Shown here piece by piece: positions 1 to 9,006 of a stretch of DNA of 64,000 nucleotides. A program made the position numbers and the translations under genes. The stretch is from Syncephalastrum monosporum B8922 (Eukaryota > Mucoromycota > Mucoromycetes > Mucorales > Syncephalastraceae). The notes beneath the pieces were generated by a model. That model was given only the letters and a program-made list of their open reading frames with translations. It made no database searches and had not been told where the DNA came from. Location: assembly GCA_000697355.1 (NCBI GenBank), contig JNEN01001261.1:1-64000 (forward strand), written 5' to 3'. Each line of letters begins with the position of its first letter. The first letter of the stretch is position 1.

Positions 1-194
1 ACTAAAGTTGTTAAGAAGAGAAATAGCAAAACCGATAATCGACTCCAGAAGGGCAAGCAAAATATTGCTACGACACGCTCATCAAAGCGGTTAGCCAGAC
101 ACTAAGGTCAAGCACAAGTTGCTAAGATACCAGATGGATAACATACAGGTCACCCACATTGGACGTCCATGAACGCAACCTGGAGGGGGGCTAT
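1..194. other. Left edge, no gene seen
   Basis: I see no coding region or recognisable element in the first 194 bases. The neighbouring LTR-like block starts at about 195, so this may be retroelement-flanking sequence. Confidence 0.4.
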
Positions 195-522
195 GTGATA
201 AACCATCATCTGTCAGGTCAACCCGGCTTTAGTAAAGCGGTCTATACCCACATCTGTGTCTAATCACTGAAACGGTTGCTCGTCATGAACACCTTTACTC
301 CATCACTATTATTACAATCACCGCCTAGTACAAGTACAACTTGTATGAAGTACAATTCTATTATAATGTCACACTGAACTGGTTCTGGTCACTCCGTCCT
401 CTCTCAAATCTGTTATTAGATTATAATCGGATAGAGCATCTAGATCTTTCTCTTTCACTTTTCCTACGAGTAAAGACCAGTCTCACGTACTTTTTGTTAC
501 CTGTTACTACACCACCACCACT
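195..522 (+). repeat. LTR-like retroelement block, copy 1
   Basis: About 330 bp that recurs, reverse-complemented and almost unchanged, at 57929-58240. Both copies run from a GTGATAAACC end through a pyrimidine-rich stretch to a short CCA-type trinucleotide run. Here it leads directly into a reverse-transcriptase fragment, which suggests it is the end or leader of a Ty3/gypsy-like element. No complete LTR pair with target-site duplication is visible. Confidence 0.6.
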
Positions 523-538
523 CCTACCTCGCCCACAT

Positions 539-1000
539 CACACCCAGACCATTAGTAAATGGCTTGAAGAAGGCACCATCGAGGAAGCGCCTATCAATAC
601 ATCTTGGAATAGCCCATTGACCTTGGCACCCAAGAAGGATGCATTTGGCAATTACACGGATAAAAGACCTTGCCTGGATCCTCGCCACATTAATCAGTTG
701 CTGCCGGATGACAGATATCCCTTACCTCTGATTAAAGACATCTTCCATCAAATGGGAGGTGCTGCCATCTTCACCACCTTGGATTTAAAGAGTGCCTTTC
801 ACCGGTTCCAGATACATCCCGATGATCGCCATAAGACATCGTTTACCTTTAACAACCGAGTGTATTGCTTCCGAGGCACACCATTTGGATTGAAGCCTAT
901 CTCATCCAAATTCCAACGCGTCATGAACATTGTCTATAGGGACATGCCATTTGTTACCTGTTTCGTCGACGATGTTGTCGTATTTTCGAAAAATATGCGA
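539..1000 (+). mobile_element. Ty3/gypsy-type reverse transcriptase fragment
   Basis: The open frame 341-1048 encodes, from about 539, the N-terminal half of an LTR-retrotransposon reverse transcriptase: WLEEGTIEEAP, a TLDLKSAFHRFQIHP block, the FRGTPFGLKP segment and a FVDDVVVFSKN catalytic motif (family consensus YxDD; two Asp retained). The frame then runs into unrelated residues and stops at 1046-1048, so thumb, RNase H and integrase are missing. The first 60 or so codons come from the upstream LTR-like block, not from protease or RT. This is a truncated, dead copy in a cluster of retroelement pieces. Confidence 0.85.
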
Positions 1001-1206
1001 GAGCACTGTGGTAAACCATCGCCCGTCGGGTCATCTCGTTACCGTTGAGAAAGTCTAGATTGGCCTCTATACCCAATCGTAGTATCGGTTGCTATCATGC
1101 ACTTATTCAACTCCTCCATCGCCGGTTCAATTACTGCATATGAAACCGTAAAGAAGTATTCCGTACCGCTACTCTTATCTAATGGCACAGTTCCATATGC
1201 AAGCTG

Positions 1207-1400
1207 CATCTGCCATTGTATATTCAATCACAGGCACATCGTCCCTGATGAAAATATTTTATTATCTTATCACTGGTTCTCTTTACTCAGCTGGATGAAA
1301 CATATTGAAGTCTATAAAAGACTTCCTAATAATTAGACGTAGACAGATCATATCATACTCAACTTTAATATAAGTTCAGTCTCACTTACTCTCTTGTTCC
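1207..1400 (+). repeat. LTR-like repeat B, copy 1
   Basis: About 195 bp beginning CATCTGCCATTGTATATTC and ending near CACTCTCTTGTTCC. It is repeated in direct orientation at 2441-2640 with scattered substitutions. Both copies contain ATATTTTATTATCTTAT and a shared AATATAAGTTCAGTCTCAC stretch. It alternates with repeat A (2091, 3139), so B and A may be parts of one duplicated long terminal repeat. Confidence 0.65.
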
Positions 1401-2090
1401 TTTTACCTGTCAATTTCTCTCTACATCTCAACGACCAAAACACGATCACCAAGCTATGGTCGTATACCTTCTCGTTTTGACGCATACTTCCTTTCCTTTG
1501 CATTGTTGTTGTTTTCGTTTACCATCTCCCCTTTACATATCTTATCATCATAACATTCCCTTTTTCATATCACAACAAGCACCTTTTCCGTCCACCTTCC
1601 AATCCTTCATCATCCTTATAAATAGTCTTCTATTTTGTATCAAATATATCATCAGATTATCTTGCCATATTCTCTCCTAGTCCTCTCTTGTCTCTGTCTC
1701 GTGTCTTGTCTCTGTCAAGTCCCTTAAGGATCCTCGTGCAAGCCAAGTCCTGAATCTCTGTCTGTATCTTTGTATCCATCTACCTCGCTTCCAGTTGTAG
1801 AGTCACATCTCGCTCGCTCTACTTGCTTACTGCTTCTTGTTTCTGGTTGCCTCATATGTCCCTAGACCATTGTGAAGACGAAGGATTTTGATATATAATC
1901 CCCTGTAGAATAGTTCCTGTCTAATGTGGCATATATCCCTTGTATTGTCTCGATCTTTGTTATATAACCCTCAGTTCGGTATGTACCTTATCTGGAGGCG
2001 TAGAGTAGTGCCTAACACTTCGTCATAGTCCTGTAATCTTTCCCCTTTTGTCTTGTCCTGTCCTGTCCTGTCCTCATCAACGACACCAGG
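1401..2090. other. Pyrimidine-rich retroelement spacer
   Basis: Non-coding, strongly CT-rich sequence between repeats B and A, with many short TCTTGTC/TCCTGTC runs. The small open frame at 1456-1680 is low-complexity (Leu/Phe/Ser/His) and is not credible as a gene. Confidence 0.5.
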
Positions 2091-2285
2091 GCCTGGCTCA
2101 ATCCAGAAATACCCGCATTACGCACTTAATAACCGATTGGTTCGTACATCGGATAACGGCATCAGAATATAATATCCAAGAAGTGTATATAAAGGGCAGA
2201 AGATAGAACCCAAGTAGCATAAGTTCAGAACACAAGGTCAACTACCTTTATAAACAACCTACACACATTCTCACAGACTCACTAC
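2091..2285 (+). repeat. LTR-like repeat A, copy 1
   Basis: About 195 bp starting GGCCTGGCTCAATCCAG and including TATATAAAGGGCAGAAG, a good TATA box, then an ACACATTCTCACAGACTC tail. A close copy lies at 3139-3340. The placement of a TATA box in a dispersed repeat next to retrotransposon pieces fits the promoter part of a long terminal repeat. Confidence 0.7.
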
Positions 2286-2440
2286 TGTTACCTTTCTCTT
2301 AATTTTTTTTTCTCTCTCCAATCTCTATCTTACCTACCCCATATCTCAAAGACCTACACACATTCTCACTGACTCCTTTGACCCTTTTTATTTTTCCTTA
2401 ATTTTTTATCCTTTTTCTACCCTTCATATATCACACACAT

Positions 2441-2640
2441 CTGCCATTGTATATTCCATCACAGGTACACCGTACTTGACGAAAATATTTTATTATCTTA
2501 TTGCTGGTTCTTTCTACTCAGCTGGATGAAACATATTGAATTCTATGTAAGACGATAGTTGGATAGACATAGTTATCATATCTTTACCTGATACTCAACT
2601 TACTTCAATATAAGTTCAGTCTCACTCACTCTCTTGTTCC
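2441..2640 (+). repeat. LTR-like repeat B, copy 2
   Basis: Second copy of the 1207-1400 sequence, same orientation. It differs by point changes (for example in the GACGATAGTTGGATAG segment) and small insertions, so the two copies are not recent identical LTRs. Confidence 0.65.
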
Positions 2641-3138
2641 TTTCTATTTTCTTTACTGCCCACATTTCTCTCTATATCTCAGCTCATCATTTCCTGAACG
2701 TTTCCAGTAATCTGTGATTGTTCTTCTCTGTGTTAAACTTGAAGCTGGTTCCCATGTGTCATATTTAGGTTCATAACCTTTCCATCTGATTTTGTACTCT
2801 GTCTACCAGGTCCTTCTTTCCCTTTGAGCTACAATGCTATCCACTTGTGGTAAATGTCACCACTTAGTCTTAGAACGGTTACTCTCCATCTATACTGCCT
2901 AATAATAATACCGAGACATGTTGTCCAGAACAAAGTGACAAAGTATTGCCGAGACAAGAATGTCTGAGATATCCGTTATTAGCCTAGTGCCCACACTAAG
3001 TGATGCCGGGACTTGTTATTATATTAGCACCTGAGCTGAGTACCTGAATTAGTAGGTCTCACTGGCTTGGCAATGACGATATGATCTGACACGTCAATAA
3101 CATTGGTGTTTATTATGAGACATGGTAAAAGGACCATG

Positions 3139-3340
3139 GCCTGGCTCATTCCAGAAATATCCGCATTACGCACTTAATAACCGATTGGTTCGTACAAGAC
3201 CGAACATCGGATAACGGCATCGGAATATAATATCCAAGAAGTGTATATAAAGGGTAGAAGATAGAACCCAAGTAGTATCAGTTCAGAACAGAAGTTCAGC
3301 TACCTTATAAACAACCTACACACATTCTCACAGACTTCTT
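3139..3340 (+). repeat. LTR-like repeat A, copy 2
   Basis: Second copy of the 2091-2285 sequence with the same TATATAAAGGG element. It carries a short extra ACAAGACCGA segment after TTGGTTCGT. Distance from B copy 2 is about 700 bp versus about 880 bp for the first pair. Confidence 0.7.
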
Positions 3341-3419
3341 CTGTTACCTTTTATTTTCTCTTTCTATCTTCCTACCTATATCTCACCACTTCGTGCAGCT
3401 CATCCTTTGGTATGATCTC

Positions 3420-3565
3420 ATCTTGAGAAATTACTTTTGATGAAGAAGGTGAGTAATCCCTCGGTAGTGTATCGCGTATCACCATTCTCACCTTGAAGAG
3501 AGTACGAGCCACCTTTGGTTTCACCGGTGACGGTATAAGGTCCTTTATAGATAGGTTCTAATTTA
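3420..3565 (-). mobile_element. Retrotransposon integrase C-terminal remnant
   Basis: On the minus strand one frame reads KLEPIYKGPYTV, then GGSYSLQGENGDTRYTTEGL and LLTFFIKSNF before a stop. This matches the GPY/F-type module at the end of Ty3/gypsy integrases (family pattern KLxPxYxGPYxV...GGxYxL). Only about 45 residues are recognisable and the catalytic core is absent. The orientation is opposite to the reverse-transcriptase fragment at 539-1000, so these are different insertions. Confidence 0.6.
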
Positions 3566-3960
3566 CGTATTGCTGTAGTTTGATCATCACTTGGCTATCC
3601 ACAGGTATATCAATGATGTGGTGCTTGTTAAAATTCTGCTTCTGTGCTGCAGGTGGCAGAAAGGGACTTCAAGATTTGAAGCATAGGACTGTCTGTGTGT
3701 ACCGCTCTATAATGTCATGTTTGAATGGTGCACTACTCAGGAGAACTCAGCTTCATGTTTGTTTGTTTATCATGCGCGAGGTGCGTCCGATAAACAGAAA
3801 CATCGCCCCATCAATCAGAATCCGGTGAATGATACACCTGTCATCAATACCGGGGTGGGGCGTCCTCTGTAGTACTGGGCATTTAGCAGAGCTGATTGTT
3901 GCGTATGACCTATGATCAGGCGCCGCCGTACCGGTATGCCCGAAAATAGACTCTATCTCT

Positions 3961-5145
3961 TTATTTAATGGTACCTAGTTTCTTTTTGGCAAACTTCAAC
4001 TTGGTGTGGGTACGGCCAACATCATTATCCAGTTCATCAAGGACCTGGTTTTGGGTCTCGAGCTCGTCACCGATAGCAATGCCGACTTGCTTCTGACGTG
4101 CGAGTATGGCATTGAACTGTTCGACCTGCTCATCCTGGTCAGCCATGATCTGCTGCTGGTAATGCATGAGGCCTTCGTTATCCATCCCACGCGTCTGTTC
4201 TGTCTCCCTGGCCATGGTCATGCTCTTGGCTGCAGCAGCACCGAATGCGCGGCCGGGACGTGGTTGCGTGGGCTGCTGTCTCTGCGGCTGGTATCGTGGC
4301 GATGGATCTGCAGTTGTGTCCCTTTCTTTCTCAGGTGAGTTGTGGTCAGATGAGTCTAAGAGAGCCTTGCGGTCGCCTGCATGGCGTTTCGAGGTAGCGG
4401 CGGACTCAGGCTGACGGTAGAGCAAGTCCTGCTCGGGCCGACCGGTGCTGACGAGGACAAAGAGGGCATCTTTTTCTTCTTTGAGGGTACACACCATGTC
4501 TTGGCGCCTCCGAAGTTCGCCATCGGCCATGACATGCCCCTCTGCAGCGTAGCCAGCGCCGCCTGCGAGCAGAGTCAGGCCTTGTTCAAGGTTGGACAGT
4601 CGAGCGGATAGCGTCATGAGTTGTTTCTTTGCGTGGACTGTGCAGTTATGCGAAGCGGAGATCTCGTTGCGAGCGACGTGCGTGCTTCGTTTGTTGATCA
4701 ACGACCGAATGTCGCGGGCTGTGTTGGTCATTGCATTGTATTCATCCAGCCAGGTCTCGGAGGTGTACAATGCGGACGGGTCCAGAGGGCGTCCGCTGGG
4801 TATAGAGAGGAACTCTTTCCAGACATCGGTCTGCCGCCATCGATCATCGCGGCTGCTCAGGATCCCGCGCAGATAGTCTTCGAGGCCACGTCTCCGCTCT
4901 TCGATCTTTGCTGGATCAGAGAACGTGGACGGAAAGAAGCGCTTCCCAGGCAAAGGCGCCGGAGGAGGATTCTTCGGGTATATACTGCTCAAGCGCTGAT
5001 GGAGTTTGCTGAATTCTGAATAACGTTTCCACACCACCCAGTTACGTACTGCCGCATGCACTTCTACCCGATACACCGTGTGCGGTTTAGGTTGTTGCCT
5101 TGTCTCCGTCTCCCGTATATAAATCGCTTGTATGATTTCTGCCAT
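3961..5145 (-). CDS. VAM7: VAM7-like PX-domain Qc-SNARE
   Basis: Uninterrupted 394-aa reading frame. Residues about 1-118 form a PX domain: VYRVEVHAAVRNWVVWKRYSEF supplies the RY(S)EF phosphoinositide-binding element (split here as WKRYSEFSKLHQRL), followed by the proline loop NPPPAPLPGKRFF and the closing helix RRRGLEDYLRGIL. A charged, Gln/Pro-rich linker follows. The last 65 residues are a SNARE-type coiled coil (DQDEQVEQFNAILARQ, then GDELETQNQVLDELDND with a central Gln). PX plus C-terminal Qc-SNARE without a transmembrane anchor is the VAM7 architecture: in yeast it is recruited by PI3P to the vacuole and joins the SNARE complex for vacuole fusion. No intron is needed. Start chosen at the first ATG, which begins just before the PX fold. 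Confidence 0.85.
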   Translation of the reverse strand: MAEIIQAIYIRETETRQQPKPHTVYRVEVHAAVRNWVVWKRYSEFSKLHQRLSSIYPKNPPPAPLPGKRFFPSTFSDPAKIEERRRGLEDYLRGILSSRDDRWRQTDVWKEFLSIPSGRPLDPSALYTSETWLDEYNAMTNTARDIRSLINKRSTHVARNEISASHNCTVHAKKQLMTLSARLSNLEQGLTLLAGGAGYAAEGHVMADGELRRRQDMVCTLKEEKDALFVLVSTGRPEQDLLYRQPESAATSKRHAGDRKALLDSSDHNSPEKERDTTADPSPRYQPQRQQPTQPRPGRAFGAAAAKSMTMARETEQTRGMDNEGLMHYQQQIMADQDEQVEQFNAILARQKQVGIAIGDELETQNQVLDELDNDVGRTHTKLKFAKKKLGTIK

Positions 5146-5456
5146 TCAACAAATGAGAAATATGATAGACGTAAAGATAATGAGAGAGTGTGTATGTGTG
5201 TCTGTAAATTGTCCCGTGGGAGGCTGCCCGCCGTGATGTCATTTTGCACAAATACGGTAGTAAATGTGAATGAGAAATGTAGCACCATATCAAATCTATC
5301 CTGCATGACTAAACCCGACAGAAAGTCATATGCTAAAATAAGCCTGGGTAAGTAATGTAGACAAAGAAAAAATGGTTGCCTTACGTTTATGCGTCTTACG
5401 GATTTTCAGTATCCTGATTATTTTGAGCTCCTTGACGTTGGGCGGCATCGTACTCT

Positions 5457-5470
5457 TGCGTGAAGACGCA
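5457..5470 (-). other. Short hairpin just beyond the Fanzor stop
   Basis: TGCGT-GAAG-ACGCA forms a perfect 5-bp stem with a four-base loop, 7 nt beyond the stop codon of the Fanzor reading frame (which is at 5477-5479 on the minus strand). Guide RNAs of TnpB/Fanzor systems are encoded at or beyond the 3' end of the protein gene, so this is a place to look for structure. A 5-bp stem alone proves nothing. Confidence 0.25.
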
Positions 5471-5476
5471 CGGCAC

Positions 5477-7954
5477 TTAGCTGAGGACGGAGAACAGGGC
5501 CAAGGAACGTATGTTGCGGGACGCATTCACATCTCGTTGCCATAACTTGTCGCAGACATTGCAGCATAGGACAGTATGCAACTTTGATTTCGCATCGTTC
5601 TCGTCGAGCTGAAGATTTTGAAGAGACCTTGTACCGCAGGAGGAGCAAACCCGGGAAGTCAAGGCCTCGTGGACATCGACGACCAGCAGGGCATGTTGAC
5701 GTTGGGCCCGACGTACAGCTTTCTTAAATCTCTTTGCTAAACCATGTGGTTTGCTTCGATAGGTCTTTCGGTCAAAACTCCCGTCGCCAATACAGAACAA
5801 AGGTATCTTGCACGACTGTTCGAATGGGAGTGGTCGCCACTTGTTGGCCAGCTTTTGGGGGGGGGGGTGTCTATACAAGTAAAATAAGGGATACTGTATT
5901 ATTTCTTCTTTCCTCTGTCTCCATTGACTTACGGTTCTGGTCCGTGACCAGGATCTTCCCTGGGTCGCCGTCTTCGCCGACGCAACGAATCCATCTTGTC
6001 TTTGGCGTTGCAGGTAGACCTCGTGGCTCTGGCCGTTGTCGGGATGAGGTTCATATTTTTTTGCCGCCATCGAGATATATCTTGATCATTTCATGGTCAG
6101 CTTTTTGACGCCCATGGTAATTTAGAAACTTGAGACGCTGGAAAGCACGACCGTAGAATGCAAGGAGTGGGTCCAATGCAGCCATTTTTCGTTGCATGTA
6201 GGTCGATAGCCTTTCTTGCGATGCTGTCTTTGGTGATCCGATATTGCTCTCGACTTGGCTAATGTTATTGGTTTGCTTCCACTCCTTGATCTGAGCATTT
6301 GTCTTGCGGAATCCAGCCGTGGTATAGTACTCGGCCGCACTATACTTCCGCATTTGGTGACGAGGTTCCTTCGGCGTCGCGAGGAGTGACTCCTCAGGCA
6401 AGTCAGCTTTGTCGATGTACGCTCGTGGGTCAGAGGAGTTGGATGCAACGAATATTTCAGTAACGCCCGGGTCAATGCCCCAGACTTCCAGACTCGCGAG
6501 CGTGGATGGGTCGAGGTCTGATAATTGCAGCGGGTTCCCGACTGACTCTTTCTCAGGCTTTTGGAACAAAAAACACACGGAATACCCATCGGTGTGAAGC
6601 TGATTGGTAAAAATACCCTTCCTAAGCAACGGTGTATTGCAAAAAACCCGACATATACTGACCAATTACTCTATTGCTTGTGACATCAAAAACATAACCG
6701 GCGAGAGAGCACTGGTTTGGCCTGGGCTGAGCTGCTAAATGGACTGTGTAAGCATGACTTTGGTAATAAAAGATCTTAAAACTTACCGGGACCAGTCGCG
6801 CAAGGCGTGCCTTGAGATAGCCAACAAAGGTTTGCTCAAAACCCTCGACAAAACGATTAACCATGAAGGTGGCGCACACGCGGCAAAGCCGTGTGGTCTT
6901 TTGCGGGGGACGGTTGAGGGTACCAAACCACAGCGAGCTCCAGGCACCCAACGCAGGAATTCATGAACGTAGCCTGGATTTCGTGGATCTCAACTTGGCT
7001 AAAGAGTTTCTTGTTCGACCATTGGCGGCCAAGGACCAGCTGAAGGACGCCGTCCACAGAGTTTGCATCGAAGGATTTGAAAGGTATATTTGGGTCCTCA
7101 TCTCTCGAGAGGCGTTGTGTGAAATAGAAATGGATAAAAAGTTGACTGCAGATCAGTCCCCGTCGGTTGAAGTCAACAACTGTTTCGACCCCCGCCGTGA
7201 ATGCTTGCTTCTCCGGATTTCGCAACGTTTTCAGCATAGTGTCCAAACCGTGCTTGCTAGTGCATGTTCTGGTGCGCCCTCCTCCGAGAATGCTTCTCGC
7301 CTCCGCGCGTTGGTTATCCTAGTGGTACGGGCAGAGCTTGTTAGAACTTCTCCTGTGCGTACTATCGGTGTCAAAGCGTTTGTTCTTTTTGCAGGTGGGA
7401 CACCATTCGCTCTCAGTGAGGGTTTGCGGCTTGCGAAGCGCAGTCTGCCGCCCTTTCCCGCTCCTCTTTTCGACTTCTTTTCGTCTGCTGCCTGTCTTCT
7501 TTTGGTCGTGCGGCCCGACAGCCCGCATCTCTGCCGTTTCCGTGGGTCTCGAGAGAAATCTGGTTAGGCTACAAGGAAAGAGCGGAAAGTGCACTATTTC
7601 GGGCTCACTATCGCAGATGAACTTGCTTCTTGCTCTTGTGGATGAATCGGCGAAAGCTGTGGCCCGCGTTGCTGCCTCCAGTGCTCCTTCTTCTTCTTCC
7701 CTTTGCCGCTTTCTCGCGCCTGTCGCATCTTTTGATTTGTGCGTGCCATCTCTGATGAGAGGGTTGAAAAAATGGAGCTTGGTAGTGAAGAAACTGGGAT
7801 GGGACACGGAAAGAAAGAGAAGAAGAGAGGTGAGAGGAAGAAAAGACTCAGTCTCGCCTGCGATATAGCTATGGTTTAGGTACTGTTTATCAGTGAACCC
7901 ATAAGCGCCTACCAGCAAAGAGCAGCTCCCACACCATAGTTCGAAAAACAACAA
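5477..7954 (-). pseudogene. Fanzor (eukaryotic TnpB-like RNA-guided nuclease), frame-disrupted
   Basis: Minus-strand pieces together spell a TnpB/Fanzor protein. N-terminal part (7954 to about 7320): a basic region and a zinc-knuckle-like CPTCKKN...HRRSSNKLCPYH. Middle (7318-6857 and 6951-6760): helical DTMLKTLRNPEKQAF and VNRFVEGFEQTFVGYLKARL. Catalytic part: TDGYSVCFLF, then RuvC-I WGIDPGVTEIFVAS (Asp at 6471-6473), FLNYHGRQKADHEM, GDGSF, the Glu in VHEALTSRVCSSCG (5666-5668), and a zinc ribbon CSSCG...CNVCDKLWQRDVNASRN whose Asp (5531-5533) is RuvC-III. This order is diagnostic of the family, known for RNA-guided DNA cleavage in eukaryotes. Introns are plausible (GTAAGT near 6777 to AATCAG near 6600; GTAAGT near 5930 to AAAAG near 5853). 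However an in-frame TAG (7319-7321), a frame change near 6860-6950 and a slip in an A7 run (6056-6062) break the frame. It is a decayed copy, or the assembly has errors. Confidence 0.8.
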
Positions 7955-9006
7955 ATAGGTGCCAACACAATATGTGTTTTGAGCTTCTTTTCAAACAGAT
8001 TAGTATATATGCACAGAATCGAAAAATGGGTCTGACAACTGCCATGAGTATGTGCCGCTGCAGTGCACAGTGGTGCGAGCAGTTGGCTAATAGCTTTTAT
8101 TTATCATTGCTGGCAATATTCGTTTTATCGCCACTGGCATCACATCTGCAGTAGGAAACATGTATAGACAAAAGCTGTGTTCATACAAATATATATCTAC
8201 ACTCACTGTGCATACAGAGCACGGTACATGGATCAAAAGTGCAGCGAAACTACAGTACCAGGAGTAAAATGCTTCCGCTTAGCTACATTGCTTAGTCTCA
8301 CTCATTTAATTTAGAGCATAGCCGTAGTATAAGTACTCACTCCTGTGGGCACTGCTGCAGAGTACAGTGCTATGATGAAAGAAAAACATATAAAAGCCTA
8401 TTCACCTTGCCGACCAGCGTTTTATCGACATGGTTACACAAATAACCTACTTTGGGCATATTGTCTATATGTGGTAAGTCACAGCATGACCTAACGCGCG
8501 GCCCTTTGCCGTACTCCCGACCCAAGAATTTATAAAAGAAGTAAAAGTACAAGTTAAAGAGAGGGCGGAGGGAATAAGTCTTGCATTTAGTACCTAAGGG
8601 GTTCATCGCAAAGGTTCCAATAAGCATGTTCTTATATGATTGTCATATCACACAAGATTTATGGTATCCATTGTAACCTTTATACAGTATATAAAAATAA
8701 ATGAAGCAAGAGTGAGTCATGACAGGCGAATGAAGTGAGTCGAGTGGATCCATGTGACTTGAAATTTACAGTAAGACAGAAAGTTTGCTGCGCTGCAAAC
8801 CAAAAAAAGAAACCTGCGCTCAGTCTGCAATTTTTTTTTTTTTTTTTTTTTTTTTTCACTGCCTTTCCTGCCTTTCCTATTTATCACGCCTTAGAGTTTT
8901 CCTATTCCCTCTTTTTTTCACCATTTTCTGTCTTTAGCAGATACTGCAAGGAATAGTTTCTGTTAAGGCACTTGCTTGTCGACCACAACAACGCCTTTCC
9001 CCAACC
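7955..9006. other. Intergenic region, no gene seen
   Basis: About 1 kb between the Fanzor locus and the transcription factor gene. It is AT-rich with several TATATA/TACAGTA-type stretches and a run of 26 T at 8831-8856. Small open frames (such as 8370-8627, minus) show no recognisable domain. The last 150 bp probably contain the promoter and 5' UTR of the downstream gene. Confidence 0.5.
8831..8856. repeat. Poly(T) tract, 26 nt
   Basis: Uninterrupted homopolymer about 150 bp upstream of the Zn-cluster gene start. It may act as a nucleosome-poor promoter element or be the poly(A) end of a minus-strand retroposed sequence. Confidence 0.8.

Noticed and set aside
1456..1680. 74-aa frame between LTR-like repeats
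   Set aside because: Pyrimidine-rich, low-complexity product; lies within retroelement non-coding sequence.
4006..5019. Several plus-strand frames overlapping VAM7
   Set aside because: They are shadows of the well-supported PX/SNARE gene on the minus strand.
7338..7868. 176-aa plus-strand frame opposite the Fanzor N-terminus
   Set aside because: Low-complexity Ser/Leu/Val product with no motif; it mirrors the minus-strand basic region and is an antisense shadow.
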